57,585 nucleotides of DNA, taken from the NCBI GenBank assembly GCA_014653775.1, contig JACWEA010000006.1, forward strand, positions 1 through 57,585, read 5' to 3'. A program made the position numbers and the translations under genes. The stretch is from Pelagibacterales bacterium SAG-MED30. Its GTDB lineage: Bacteria; Pseudomonadota; Alphaproteobacteria; Pelagibacterales; Pelagibacteraceae. The notes below the pieces were generated by a model, which saw only the letters and a program-made list of their open reading frames with translations, did not search any database and had not been told where the DNA came from. Shown piece after piece: positions 18,435-27,250 of the stretch (positions are counted from its first letter, which is position 1; every line of letters starts with the position of its first letter).

Positions 18435-19972
18435 TTTGAGTTTCTATTAAATGAAAAAATTAAAAAAATATACAATAAAATCATAACAAAAAATATTTTG
18501 TTACCAAATTTAGAAAAAATAGTTGTTTCCACACTTCTTTTTTCTCTAAAATCGATATATCCATTTTTACCAAATAAAATTTTTTGTTCAGCAACTCCAA
18601 TTGGGTTTACTATGGCGGTTATACCATTGTTAGCAGATCTGATAACATATTTACCACTTTCTATTGCTCTAAAAATACTATGTGAATAATGTTGATATGG
18701 TCCAATAGAATTTCCAAACCAGCCATCTTCTGAAATATTAATAATATAATCAAATTTATCATTTTCAAAAATCTTACCAGAGTAAATTATTTCATAACAA
18801 ATCAAAGGTAATATTTTAAATGAAAGATTATTTTTATTAATATCGATAATATCTCTATTTGATCCACTGCTATATGATTGATAATTATTAGTTAAAGATT
18901 TTAAACCTATAGTCCTTAAAATTTGTTCAAAGGGTAAAAATTCTCCAAATGGTACTAACTTCATTTTATTATAAGAATTTATCAAATTGAATTCATTATC
19001 ATAAATTGAAAAAGAGTTAAAAAATTTTGTTTTACCATTTTGAGTCTTTTGACTATTAATTCCTAGACCTAACAAATGGTTTTCATTAAATTTTTCATCA
19101 AATAAAAATTTAAATTTAATAAGTTCTGATTGAGAAATATTTGGAATAATTCCTTCTGGCCATAAAAATAATATTTTATCATTTAAAGAAGGATCACTAA
19201 GTTCAATTAATTCATTTAAGACAGGGATTGTCTCTGCTTCACCATAAAACCTCTCCAACTTAATGTTGGATGATATTGCTCTAATGATATAATCATTTTG
19301 AATTAAATCTAAATTTTGAAAATTTTTTACTTTTAAAGAACCGTTTAAATATAAAATAATCGGAATTATTAAAAAAAAAATAAAAATTATAAAATGACCA
19401 CTAGATTTTTTTAAAATAAAAATAGCAGGACTTATAAATAAAGAAATACAAAGCATATTAAAAGCATATGTCCCAATTACTGATAAAATTTGTAATATTT
19501 CAATATAATTTAAAAAACTAAAAGCTATTAAATTCCAAGGAAAACCAGTTAAAATTATACCTCTTAAAAATTCTACTAAACCTAAAACAAGAGCAAATAA
19601 AAAAAATAAACTTAAAATATTTTTAAAATTTGAGATAAATAAAAAAAAAATAGCTAAGCCATAAAAAATTGCTAAAAATGCTGGTATTAAAATTATAGTA
19701 ATCGGAATTAAAAATTTAAAATTAACATCAAAAGTCAAAGAAATTGAAATCCAATATAGATTTGTAAAAAAATATCCAAATCCAAATAACCATCCATAAA
19801 AAAAAGAAGTTTTTTTATTAACTAAAAATTTTTTTTTCTTTAATATAAAAATAAAAAATAAACTGAATGTTAAAAAATTAATTACAAAAAAATTATAAGG
19901 GGGTAAACTTAATGAACTTAAAGCTCCTAATAAAAATAAATATAAAAATTCTAAATATTTTTTTTTACTCAA
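18431..19972 (-). CDS. lnt: Apolipoprotein N-acyltransferase
   Basis: Lnt is the inner-membrane enzyme that adds the third acyl chain to lipoproteins. The N-terminal 215 or so residues are a series of membrane spans. A periplasmic nitrilase-like domain follows, with the Glu-Lys-Cys triad in [24 protein letters not shown] and [12 protein letters not shown] final membrane span lies at about 485-505. At 513 residues it is normal. It overlaps ybeY upstream by 8 bases and metK downstream by 4, the conserved alphaproteobacterial order. Confidence 0.95.
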   Translation of the reverse strand: MSKKKYLEFLYLFLLGALSSLSLPPYNFFVINFLTFSLFFIFILKKKKFLVNKKTSFFYGWLFGFGYFFTNLYWISISLTFDVNFKFLIPITIILIPAFLAIFYGLAIFFLFISNFKNILSLFFLFALVLGLVEFLRGIILTGFPWNLIAFSFLNYIEILQILSVIGTYAFNMLCISLFISPAIFILKKSSGHFIIFIFFLIIPIILYLNGSLKVKNFQNLDLIQNDYIIRAISSNIKLERFYGEAETIPVLNELIELSDPSLNDKILFLWPEGIIPNISQSELIKFKFLFDEKFNENHLLGLGINSQKTQNGKTKFFNSFSIYDNEFNLINSYNKMKLVPFGEFLPFEQILRTIGLKSLTNNYQSYSSGSNRDIIDINKNNLSFKILPLICYEIIYSGKIFENDKFDYIINISEDGWFGNSIGPYQHYSHSIFRAIESGKYVIRSANNGITAIVNPIGVAEQKILFGKNGYIDFREKRSVETTIFSKFGNKIFFVMILLYIFLIFSFNRNSK

Positions 19973-20435
19973 GATAATTTACTTTTTTAATAACTGATTG
20001 ATATATCTTTTCTTCTTCTTTAAGCATCTTTTTATAGTCTTTAAATGCTAAATGATCAAAACCTAATAAGTGTAAAAATCCATGAATAAAAGTTTTTATA
20101 ACTTTATGTTTAAAAATTTTAACTTTTTGTTTTTTTGGTTTATCCATATAATTAAAGCTAATAATTATATCTCCTAAATAAGAATTATTTTTTAATTTAT
20201 TTTTTTTATTTATTGGAAAAGATAGTATATCAGTTGGTTTATTCTTATTTCTAAATTGTTTATTTAATTTTTTAATGTTGTTATTATTTGAAAGTAACAA
20301 TGTTAAAAAAATTTTTTTATTAATAAATTGATATTTCTTAGGAAATGCTTTGCAAACTTTGCAAAAAAAATCTTTTTTTTTTCTTATTTTCTTTGACCAA
20401 TTATTGTCTTCTGACAAAACATCAACATTAATCAT
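19965..20435 (-). CDS. ybeY: Endoribonuclease YbeY (rRNA maturation factor)
   Basis: YbeY is a zinc-dependent RNase involved in 16S rRNA 3' maturation and ribosome quality control. The metal-binding motif HGFLHLLGFDH (H-x3-H-x5-H) is intact near residues 115-125. The preceding NKPTDILSFP and LGDIIIS segments are also diagnostic. At 156 residues it is typical. It overlaps phoH by 8 bases on one side and lnt by 8 on the other; the phoH-ybeY pairing is widely conserved. Confidence 0.95.
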   Translation of the reverse strand: MINVDVLSEDNNWSKKIRKKKDFFCKVCKAFPKKYQFINKKIFLTLLLSNNNNIKKLNKQFRNKNKPTDILSFPINKKNKLKNNSYLGDIIISFNYMDKPKKQKVKIFKHKVIKTFIHGFLHLLGFDHLAFKDYKKMLKEEEKIYQSVIKKVNYLE

Positions 20436-21426
20436 TATGATTATTGTATGCTTTTACAATTTTAGAGACCAGTGGATGTCTAACTACATCTGAGTGATCA
20501 AAATCAATAACAGAAATTTCATTTAAATGAGACAAAAGTTTTTTTGATCTATCTAGTCCTGACATATTTTTATTTGGCAAATCAATTTGAGAAGGGTCCC
20601 CATTAATAACTATTTTTGAATTTTCACCTATTCTTGTTAAAAACATTTTAATTTGCATATCACTAGCATTTTGAGCTTCATCTAAAATCGCAAAAGAATT
20701 TTTTAAAGTTCTTCCTCTCATAAATGCCAAAGGAGCAATTTCTATATCTCCGATTTCAATCATTCTTTGAATTTTTTCAAAATGAAATAAGTCATATAAA
20801 GAATCATATAAAGGTCTAAGATAAGGATCTACTTTTTCTTTCATATCTCCTGGTAAAAAACCTAATCTTTCACCTGCTTCAACTGCAGGTCTTGATAAAA
20901 TAATTTTTTCAATTTTTTTTTCTAAAAGCATTGTTAAACCAATTGCAACAGCTAAAAATGTTTTCCCTGTTCCTGCTGGTCCTGCAGAAATAACTATGTC
21001 ACTCTGCCTTAAAGCTCTGACATATTCTTTCTGTTTTTCAGACCTTGGGATAATTGATTTTTTTGGAGTCTTAATAATTTCAGTAATATTTTGATTTTTT
21101 ACTTTTTCATTAATCATAAACTTATCAAGTGATGATAGTATATCTTTATTCTCAATGCTTCCATTATTAATAAATTGATTAGATAAAAATTGAATAGCAT
21201 TTTTAACTATTTCATTTTTATCTGTAGTTGATTTTATTAAAATTGAATTTCCTCTTGAATACAAATTTACATCTGCAAGTTTTTCTAATTCTTTAAGATT
21301 TTTATTAAACTCTCCAACTACTCCCATTAATAAATTATTATCATGGAATATAACACTTAAAGTATTGTTATCTGAATAAACAAATTTTAAATTTGCATCA
21401 AAATTTTTTTTTGTATTAATGCTCAA
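20428..21426 (-). CDS. phoH: PhoH-family ATPase (YbeZ-like)
   Basis: This P-loop ATPase is thought to act as an RNA helicase-like partner of YbeY. Walker A GPAGTGKTFLA and Walker B FAILDEAQNAS are clear, followed by IVINGDPSQIDLP. The N-terminal 110 residues carry a KH-like fold region (GVVGEFNKNLKELEKL). At 332 residues it matches family length. It lies two bases after miaB and overlaps ybeY. Confidence 0.95.
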   Translation of the reverse strand: MSINTKKNFDANLKFVYSDNNTLSVIFHDNNLLMGVVGEFNKNLKELEKLADVNLYSRGNSILIKSTTDKNEIVKNAIQFLSNQFINNGSIENKDILSSLDKFMINEKVKNQNITEIIKTPKKSIIPRSEKQKEYVRALRQSDIVISAGPAGTGKTFLAVAIGLTMLLEKKIEKIILSRPAVEAGERLGFLPGDMKEKVDPYLRPLYDSLYDLFHFEKIQRMIEIGDIEIAPLAFMRGRTLKNSFAILDEAQNASDMQIKMFLTRIGENSKIVINGDPSQIDLPNKNMSGLDRSKKLLSHLNEISVIDFDHSDVVRHPLVSKIVKAYNNHND

Positions 21427-21428
21427 GT

Positions 21429-22751
21429 TTAAGCCACTTTCTGATGAGTTGAATTTATTATTGTTCCAAATAGAGTATTTTGATTACTTTTAAGAATTTT
21501 AACTTTCACAATTTTTCCAATTAAATTATCACTACCATGGAATATAACAGATGTCATATATTCCGATCTGCCAAAAAGTTTAGTTTTATCATTAGTTCGA
21601 TTTTCCACTAAAACATTAATTATTTGACTCTCTAAAGATTTATTCATTTCTATTTGATTTTTAAATAAAATTTTCTGAACTGTTTTTAGTCTAAATAAAG
21701 ATTCTTTTTCATCTAAAGTTTTTAATTTTGAAGCAACAGTTCCAGGCCGTGGGCTAAAAATATAAGAAAAAGAATTTATAAATTTAATTTCCTTAATTAA
21801 ATTAACAGTTTCTTGAAAATCTTTTTCATTTTCTCCTGGATAAGCAATTAAAAAATCACTTGAGAATTCAATTTTAGAATTAATTTCTTTTAATCTATAA
21901 AGTGTTTCAAGATATGTTTTGATATTATGTTTCCTATTCATAAGTTTTAAAACTCTATCTGATCCACTTTGAACTGGAAGATGAATTAAGGGCATCAACT
22001 TATTTGAATATTTATAAACTTCTATTAAATCTTTAGTCATATCTTTTGGGTGTGATGTTGTGTAACGAATACGTTTAACTCCTTGGAGTTTTTCTATTTC
22101 TATTAATAAGTTTGATAATCTTAAATCTTTATAGTTATAAGCATTAACATTTTGTCCTAACAGAATAATTTCTTTAATACCATTATCTATTAAATTTTTA
22201 ACTTCATCTAATATTTGATTAAACGGTCTAGAGTATTCTGGTCCCCTTGTATAAGGAACTACACAAAAATTACAAAATTTATCACATCCTTCTTGTATTG
22301 TTAAAAATGATGAAACTTTTTTTGATTGATTCTTTATTTTACTTAAATATTCAAATTTTGATATTACATCAAATTCTGTTTCTTCTATTTTTTTATCTTT
22401 ATAATTTATAATAATATCATTAATTTTGTGATAAGATTGAGGTCCTATAACTAAATCAATATAAGGTTCTCTTTTTAACATTTCCTCGTTTTCCGCTTGA
22501 GCAACACAACCAGCAACTATTATTAAAGGTTTTAATTTTGATCTAAAAATTTTTTTTACTCTCCCAATCTCATGATAAACTTTTTCTTTAGCTTTATCAC
22601 GAATATGACAAGTGTTTAAAAGATAACAATCTGCATCCTCATATTTATTAGTTTTATTATAGCCAATTTTTTTTAAAGTATCGTAAATACGATTAGAATC
22701 ATACTCGTTCATTTGACATCCAAATGTTTTAATAAATATTTTTTGACTCAT
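21429..22751 (-). CDS. miaB: tRNA-2-methylthio-N6-dimethylallyladenosine synthase
   Basis: MiaB is a radical-SAM methylthiotransferase modifying A37 of tRNAs that read UNN codons. The N-terminal UPF0004 domain has the three auxiliary cluster cysteines (FGCQMN, NTCHIRD, VAGCVAQ). The radical-SAM motif is EGCDKFCNFCVVPYTRG (CxxxCxxC), and a C-terminal TRAM domain is present (about 375-437). At 440 residues it is complete. It lies between fur (6 bases upstream) and phoH (2 bases downstream). Confidence 0.97.
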   Translation of the reverse strand: MSQKIFIKTFGCQMNEYDSNRIYDTLKKIGYNKTNKYEDADCYLLNTCHIRDKAKEKVYHEIGRVKKIFRSKLKPLIIVAGCVAQAENEEMLKREPYIDLVIGPQSYHKINDIIINYKDKKIEETEFDVISKFEYLSKIKNQSKKVSSFLTIQEGCDKFCNFCVVPYTRGPEYSRPFNQILDEVKNLIDNGIKEIILLGQNVNAYNYKDLRLSNLLIEIEKLQGVKRIRYTTSHPKDMTKDLIEVYKYSNKLMPLIHLPVQSGSDRVLKLMNRKHNIKTYLETLYRLKEINSKIEFSSDFLIAYPGENEKDFQETVNLIKEIKFINSFSYIFSPRPGTVASKLKTLDEKESLFRLKTVQKILFKNQIEMNKSLESQIINVLVENRTNDKTKLFGRSEYMTSVIFHGSDNLIGKIVKVKILKSNQNTLFGTIINSTHQKVA

Positions 22752-22757
22752 TAATGA

Positions 22758-23171
22758 TTATTGAGATTTTTTTTTTACCCCGTAAAGTTCTAATTTGTGA
22801 TCAACTAAGGTATAACCATACTTTTCAGCTACTTGTTTCTGCAATTCTTCAATCTTTTCATCTACAAACTCAATAATTTCTCCTGTTTTAAGATCGATCA
22901 AATGATCGTGATGTCCTTCGTTTAATTCTTCATATCTAGCTTTACCACCTTTAAATTCATGTTTGGTTAAAATTCCAAACTCTTCAAATAACTTCACTGT
23001 TCTGTAAACTGTAGCTATACTGATTTTAGGATCTATTTTAGAAACACGATTATACAGTTCATCCACATCGGGGTGATCGGAAGACTCGGACATTACTTTT
23101 GCAATAATTTTTCTTTGTTCGGTTAACTTTACTCCTTTTGAAATACATTTTTGTTCTATTGTTTCTGACAT
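22758..23171 (-). CDS. fur: Fur-family transcriptional regulator (canonical Fur type)
   Basis: This 137-residue metal-dependent repressor is distinct from Irr. The winged helix ends in ISIATVYRTVKLFEEFGIL (50-68), and the regulatory metal site motif GHHDHLIDL (His87, His88, His90) is the classical Fur form. The structural CxxC zinc pairs are absent, as in many alphaproteobacterial Fur/Mur proteins. It may respond to iron or manganese. Its place between tsaB and miaB matches alphaproteobacterial order. The window thus carries two Fur-family regulators. Confidence 0.9.
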   Translation of the reverse strand: MSETIEQKCISKGVKLTEQRKIIAKVMSESSDHPDVDELYNRVSKIDPKISIATVYRTVKLFEEFGILTKHEFKGGKARYEELNEGHHDHLIDLKTGEIIEFVDEKIEELQKQVAEKYGYTLVDHKLELYGVKKKSQ

Positions 23172-23179
23172 AATGAATT

Positions 23180-23566
23180 TTAACTCAGATAAATAGGTTT
23201 AATCAAATTTTTTTTAATCTTAAATTTGTCGCATAGATAGGGGATATTTTCATATTTTTTTTTAATCTCTTTTTCAAAATCTAGAAAACTAAAGCAGTAA
23301 TAGTCAATTTTTCTAGCTATATAAATAGCTTTAGCTACTGCAAGAGAATTTCTAATTCCAGCAAAACTACCTGGCCCTCGATTTACATATAAATTTGAAA
23401 TATTTTCAACTTTTAAATTATTAAGTTTTAAAAAATCATCAATTAAGCTCACTATTTTTTCATAATTAGTTTTACTATTTTCGTGACTAACACTATAAAT
23501 ATTTTTATCTTTCATGAGCATAAAAAATATTTTTTTATCAGCAGCATCAATAATTAAATTATTCAT
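23180..23566 (-). CDS. tsaB: TsaB-like tRNA threonylcarbamoyladenosine protein, unusually short
   Basis: TsaB partners TsaD in forming t6A37 in tRNA. The start is set at the ATG at 23564-23566 (MNNLIIDAAD), because the family begins with a strand of the form ILAIDTA and the upstream in-frame extension looks non-native. Signatures are VNRGPGSFAGIRNSLAVAKA (family G-P-G-S-FTGLR) and ISNLYV. At 128 residues it is barely over half the normal 220-230, so most of the second ASKHA half is missing. The fused or adjacent rimI is also absent. Its 5' end overlaps the divergent deacetylase gene by 53 bases. Confidence 0.8.
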   Translation of the reverse strand: MNNLIIDAADKKIFFMLMKDKNIYSVSHENSKTNYEKIVSLIDDFLKLNNLKVENISNLYVNRGPGSFAGIRNSLAVAKAIYIARKIDYYCFSFLDFEKEIKKKYENIPYLCDKFKIKKNLIKPIYLS

Positions 23567-24575
23567 AATAATTTTTTCTTTGTCTTTTAATTCTAAAGCA
23601 GATGAAAATAATACCAAACAATATTCAAATGATGAAGGTGTTTTATCCATTATGTATCATCGTTTTAATGAAAACAAGTATCCTTCAACAAACATTCAAA
23701 TGGAAGTTTTTTACGAACACATAAAATTAATAAAAGATTCTAATTATCAATTTTTAGAACTTAACAATTTTATTGAAAATTTTGATAAAGCAAAAAAACA
23801 AAAAAAAATTTTAATAACTATAGATGATGGATTTATATCTTTCTATGAAAATGCTTGGCCATTTTTAAAAAAAAATAAAATACCTTTTATTTTATTTGTT
23901 TCTACTGAGCCTATTGGAAAAAATGGATATATGACATGGGATCAAATCAAAGAAATTGAAAAAGAAAATTTTGCTGCTATCGGACATCATTCACATTCAC
24001 ATGAATATTTAATTGATAAAAGTAACTCAGAATTTATTTCGGACATAGAAAAAGCTAATAAATTATTTTTAAAAAATATTGGTTACGTCCCTAAAATTTT
24101 TTCCTATCCTTTTGGTGAGTATTCAGAGTTTATGAGAGACTATATATCAAAAAATTTTGACTTCGCTTTTGGACAACATTCTGGGGTTATAGATTTAAAC
24201 AAGGAAAAGTTTGAACTACCCCGATTTCCAATTAATGAAAATTATGGAAAATTAGACAGATTTAAATCAATAATAAATACTTTCCCACTTGAATATAAAA
24301 AAATAATACCTTTGGAAAAAAAATTAAATAAAAAAAATAATCCACCAAATTTTCAAGTAGAGTTTTTTAATGATCAACAAAATATTAAAAATATTAATTG
24401 TTTTTCTAATGAGGGAGATATTTGGAAAAAATCTAATACAAAAATTAATAATAATATTTTAACTATAAAATTTAGAGAACCATTTAAACCTAGGAGGGGA
24501 AGAATTAATTGCTCATTGAATGACAATGGAAAGTGGAGATGGTTTGGAACACAATTTGTTATAAAAAAAAATTAA
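23514..24575 (+). CDS. Exported polysaccharide deacetylase (NodB/CE4 type)
   Basis: This family de-N-acetylates chitin-like or peptidoglycan-type glycans. A signal peptide covers about residues 1-30 (hydrophobic IIKLFIIIFSLSF, likely cut after KA). Catalytic motifs are ITIDDGF (the metal/base Asp pair), the GHHSHSHEYL His cluster and SYPFGEYSEF. The C-terminal 100 residues are not recognisable. The start at 23514 is the only ATG before the conserved core and is inside the divergent tsaB gene. It converges on the glucosaminidase gene with a 4-base overlap. The substrate is unknown. Confidence 0.88.
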   Translation: MSIKNIFLSAASIIKLFIIIFSLSFNSKADENNTKQYSNDEGVLSIMYHRFNENKYPSTNIQMEVFYEHIKLIKDSNYQFLELNNFIENFDKAKKQKKILITIDDGFISFYENAWPFLKKNKIPFILFVSTEPIGKNGYMTWDQIKEIEKENFAAIGHHSHSHEYLIDKSNSEFISDIEKANKLFLKNIGYVPKIFSYPFGEYSEFMRDYISKNFDFAFGQHSGVIDLNKEKFELPRFPINENYGKLDRFKSIINTFPLEYKKIIPLEKKLNKKNNPPNFQVEFFNDQQNIKNINCFSNEGDIWKKSNTKINNNILTIKFREPFKPRRGRINCSLNDNGKWRWFGTQFVIKKN

Positions 24576-25651
24576 ATTAAACTTTCAAGTTCAATACTTG
24601 AGGGCAACAATTTTGCATCGTCAAAATCTTTCAAATTATTTTGTATAATAATTTTTTTTAGTACATCTACATATTGATTGCCAGTCTCTGCATATTCATC
24701 TAAATGTTCTGAGAGAATAATACTATCTAAAGACTTGTCCAAATCTCTAAGTTGCGCTCTGGCTAACCTAAAATCTCTATAACTAGAGTGAGTGTTAAGA
24801 TTTCTTTGATAGGCTCTTACAGAAGCTTGGAGAATATTAAATTTCATAACCTTATGACCTTCATCTTTTTCAGCCTCTTTAGGTTTCAACCCTTCCCCAG
24901 ACCAAGTCCACTGACCAAATAAAGCATTTCCCTCCTGAGCAAATCTCGAAGTTCCCCATCCAGTCTCTTTAGCAGCTTGAGCTAAAGCCAAAGAAACTGG
25001 AATCTCATCCATCCTAATTTTTAAAATTGATAAATCTCTTGATGGTATTCCATATTGTTTGTATTTTTTATCAAGCCATTTTTTTTCAACATCAGTGTTG
25101 TTACTTTTATTAATTATTCCAAAAAGTCTTGCTCTATCTAACTTTATATTATTATTCTCCTGCAAAATTAAAGGTAAGACTATCTGAATAAACAGTTCTT
25201 TTCTTTTCTTAGTATTTTCAATCATTTTAATTTCAGTTGGTAGGAGAGTTAGAGCGATTGGTTTTACTAATTTATTTTTCCGTATATCATCTAATTTATA
25301 ATTAGTATCTTCATATAATTGTTTAATCGTAGAAGCATCTAATCTTACAGTATCTGTTTCTTTTTCATTTAAACTATAAATATCTACTAATAAATCATTT
25401 TCATCATAAATCTCATTTGAATTTTCATTATTTTCTTTATCTAATGTATAAGCTAATATTACTTTTGAATTATTTTTAAATTCTTTAGTATTTAAAATTT
25501 TTTCATCTGTAAACTTTATGATTAAAGGCAGAGAATAAAAAAATAAAATTAACACAAAACTACTTAAAATTACTCGTGCTATAGATCCAAGATTATTTTT
25601 ATCTATTGTTTTAAGAATTTTAACGCTATTTTTTTTAATATTTTTTTTCAT
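24572..25651 (-). CDS. Bax-like glucosaminidase, membrane-anchored
   Basis: This is a predicted peptidoglycan N-acetylglucosaminidase. One N-terminal membrane span (about 24-45) leaves a periplasmic protein. The glucosaminidase core (about 205-330) has IPVSLALAQAAKETGWGTSRFAQEGNALFGQWTW, with the probable catalytic Glu in AKETGWG, and the C-terminal YAETGNQYVDVL. This matches the Bax/FlgJ-C family. It starts 3 bases after the nfuA-like gene's stop. No LysM or SH3 cell-wall-binding domain is visible. Confidence 0.88.
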   Translation of the reverse strand: MKKNIKKNSVKILKTIDKNNLGSIARVILSSFVLILFFYSLPLIIKFTDEKILNTKEFKNNSKVILAYTLDKENNENSNEIYDENDLLVDIYSLNEKETDTVRLDASTIKQLYEDTNYKLDDIRKNKLVKPIALTLLPTEIKMIENTKKRKELFIQIVLPLILQENNNIKLDRARLFGIINKSNNTDVEKKWLDKKYKQYGIPSRDLSILKIRMDEIPVSLALAQAAKETGWGTSRFAQEGNALFGQWTWSGEGLKPKEAEKDEGHKVMKFNILQASVRAYQRNLNTHSSYRDFRLARAQLRDLDKSLDSIILSEHLDEYAETGNQYVDVLKKIIIQNNLKDFDDAKLLPSSIELESLI

Positions 25652-25654
25652 ATG

Positions 25655-26194
25655 TTAAATAGCAACTACCTCTTTAACTTCGGGTATGTAATGACATAAT
25701 AAATTTTGAACACCTTGTTTTAAAGTCATTGTTGAACTTGGGCAACCAGAACAGCTTCCTTGTAATTGAACTTTTACAATTCCATCACGAAATTCTTTAA
25801 ATTTTATATCTCCACCATCTTTTGCAACAGCTGGTCTTATTTTTTGGTCAAGAATTTGAACAATTTTTTTTTCAATTTCACTAAGATTTTCGTTTAATTC
25901 GTTTATATCCTTATCAACAATATACTCTTTTCCAGATGAATAATAATCATTAATAAAAGAGATAATTATATGCTTAATCTCATCCCAATTAGTTTTGTCA
26001 TATTTATTAATCGAAATAAATTCTCTGTTTAAAAAAATTCCTTCTACACCATTAATTGAAAGAATGTTTCTTAAAAGTTCATTTTTAACATTATCTTTTT
26101 TTGTAATTTCAAATGATCCTCCGTTAGATACAACTTTCCCTGGTATAAACTTTAAAGAATTAGGATTAGGTGTTACTTCTGTCTGAATGAACAT
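25655..26194 (-). CDS. Nfu-type iron-sulfur cluster carrier
   Basis: This protein transfers Fe-S clusters to client apoproteins. The N-terminal Nfu_N domain starts MFIQTEVTPNPNSLKFIPGKVV, which is why the internal ATG at 26192-26194 is preferred over one 27 bases upstream. The C-terminal NifU domain carries the cluster-binding CSGCPSS (CxxC), preceded by AVAKDGGDIKF. At 179 residues it is the typical alphaproteobacterial size. It lies between trpS and the glucosaminidase gene on the same strand. Confidence 0.93.
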   Translation of the reverse strand: MFIQTEVTPNPNSLKFIPGKVVSNGGSFEITKKDNVKNELLRNILSINGVEGIFLNREFISINKYDKTNWDEIKHIIISFINDYYSSGKEYIVDKDINELNENLSEIEKKIVQILDQKIRPAVAKDGGDIKFKEFRDGIVKVQLQGSCSGCPSSTMTLKQGVQNLLCHYIPEVKEVVAI

Positions 26195-26245
26195 ATCTAC
26201 TATATAATCATTTATTAACAAAATTGAACTAATTAAAAAATTTTA

Positions 26246-27247
26246 TTAAAAACCTACAATTTCATGCATTTTTTTAACTTTGTCTGATGCAATATCGTTA
26301 GCTTTTTTATAACCATCTAAGAGAATCTTGTCTAAAAAATCTTTTTCATTCATTAGTTTTGTTATCTCTTTTGAAATTGGTTCTAATTTTTCAGATAATA
26401 CTTGAGACAACTTTTCTTTAAATTCAGAAAAGTTTTTTCCTTCAAAAATTTTAATCGTTTCCTCTAAACTTAAATTATTTAAACTTGAAAATATTCTCAA
26501 AAGATTTTTTGCTTCTGGTCTTTTTTCTAAATCTTTAATATTTGATGGTAAAGGTGAAACATCAGTTTTAGCTTTTTTAATTTTATTGATTATAGAATCT
26601 TTATCGTCGGTCAAATTAATTCTACTTAAATCAGATATCTCTGATTTGCTCATTTTTTTTTTTCCATCCTTTAAACTCATTATTCTTGAAAATTCTTTTT
26701 GAATGAGTGGCTCAGGAACTTTCAAAAAATTTTCTGCTTCAAAATCATTATTAAATTTTTGGGCAATATCTCTACAAAGCTCAAGATGTTGTTTTTGATC
26801 TTCACCTACTGGTACATGACTGGCATCATATAAAAGTATGTCTGCTGCCATTAATATTGGATATGAATATAGACCAATACTTGCCTTTTCTTTATCTTTT
26901 CCAGCTTTTTCTTTAAATTGTGTCATTCTATTTAACCAGCCCATTTTTGCAACACAACTTAATATCCAAGCAGCTTCAGCATGGGCCGAAACCTTTGATT
27001 GATTAAAAATAATACTTTTTTCAGGATTAATCCCGCTAGCAATAAAAGTTGCAACTGTTTCTCTAATATTATTTCTCAATTCTTTTGGATCTTGTTTAAC
27101 AGTAATTGCATGAAGATCTACTACACAAAAAATGCATTCATTTTCTTTATCATTATTAAGCTCTACAAAATTTTTAATTGCTCCTAAATAGTTACCTAAA
27201 TGAAGATTACCTGTAGGCTGAACCCCTGAAAAAATTTTTTTAGTCAT
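26246..27247 (-). CDS. trpS: Tryptophanyl-tRNA synthetase
   Basis: This class I synthetase charges tRNA-Trp. The ATP-binding HIGH-like motif is in [17 protein letters not shown] (about 7-23) and the KMSKS loop is GKKKMSKSE (about 195-203). The tryptophan-site region [15 protein letters not shown] is intact. Its 333 residues are standard. It begins 3 bases after murJ ends, the common alphaproteobacterial murJ-trpS pair. Confidence 0.97.
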   Translation of the reverse strand: MTKKIFSGVQPTGNLHLGNYLGAIKNFVELNNDKENECIFCVVDLHAITVKQDPKELRNNIRETVATFIASGINPEKSIIFNQSKVSAHAEAAWILSCVAKMGWLNRMTQFKEKAGKDKEKASIGLYSYPILMAADILLYDASHVPVGEDQKQHLELCRDIAQKFNNDFEAENFLKVPEPLIQKEFSRIMSLKDGKKKMSKSEISDLSRINLTDDKDSIINKIKKAKTDVSPLPSNIKDLEKRPEAKNLLRIFSSLNNLSLEETIKIFEGKNFSEFKEKLSQVLSEKLEPISKEITKLMNEKDFLDKILLDGYKKANDIASDKVKKMHEIVGF

Positions 27248-27250
27248 AAA

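Noticed and set aside
18431..18480. SAM riboswitch upstream of metK
   Set aside because: metK starts inside the lnt stop codon, leaving no leader, and no structured element is visible there.
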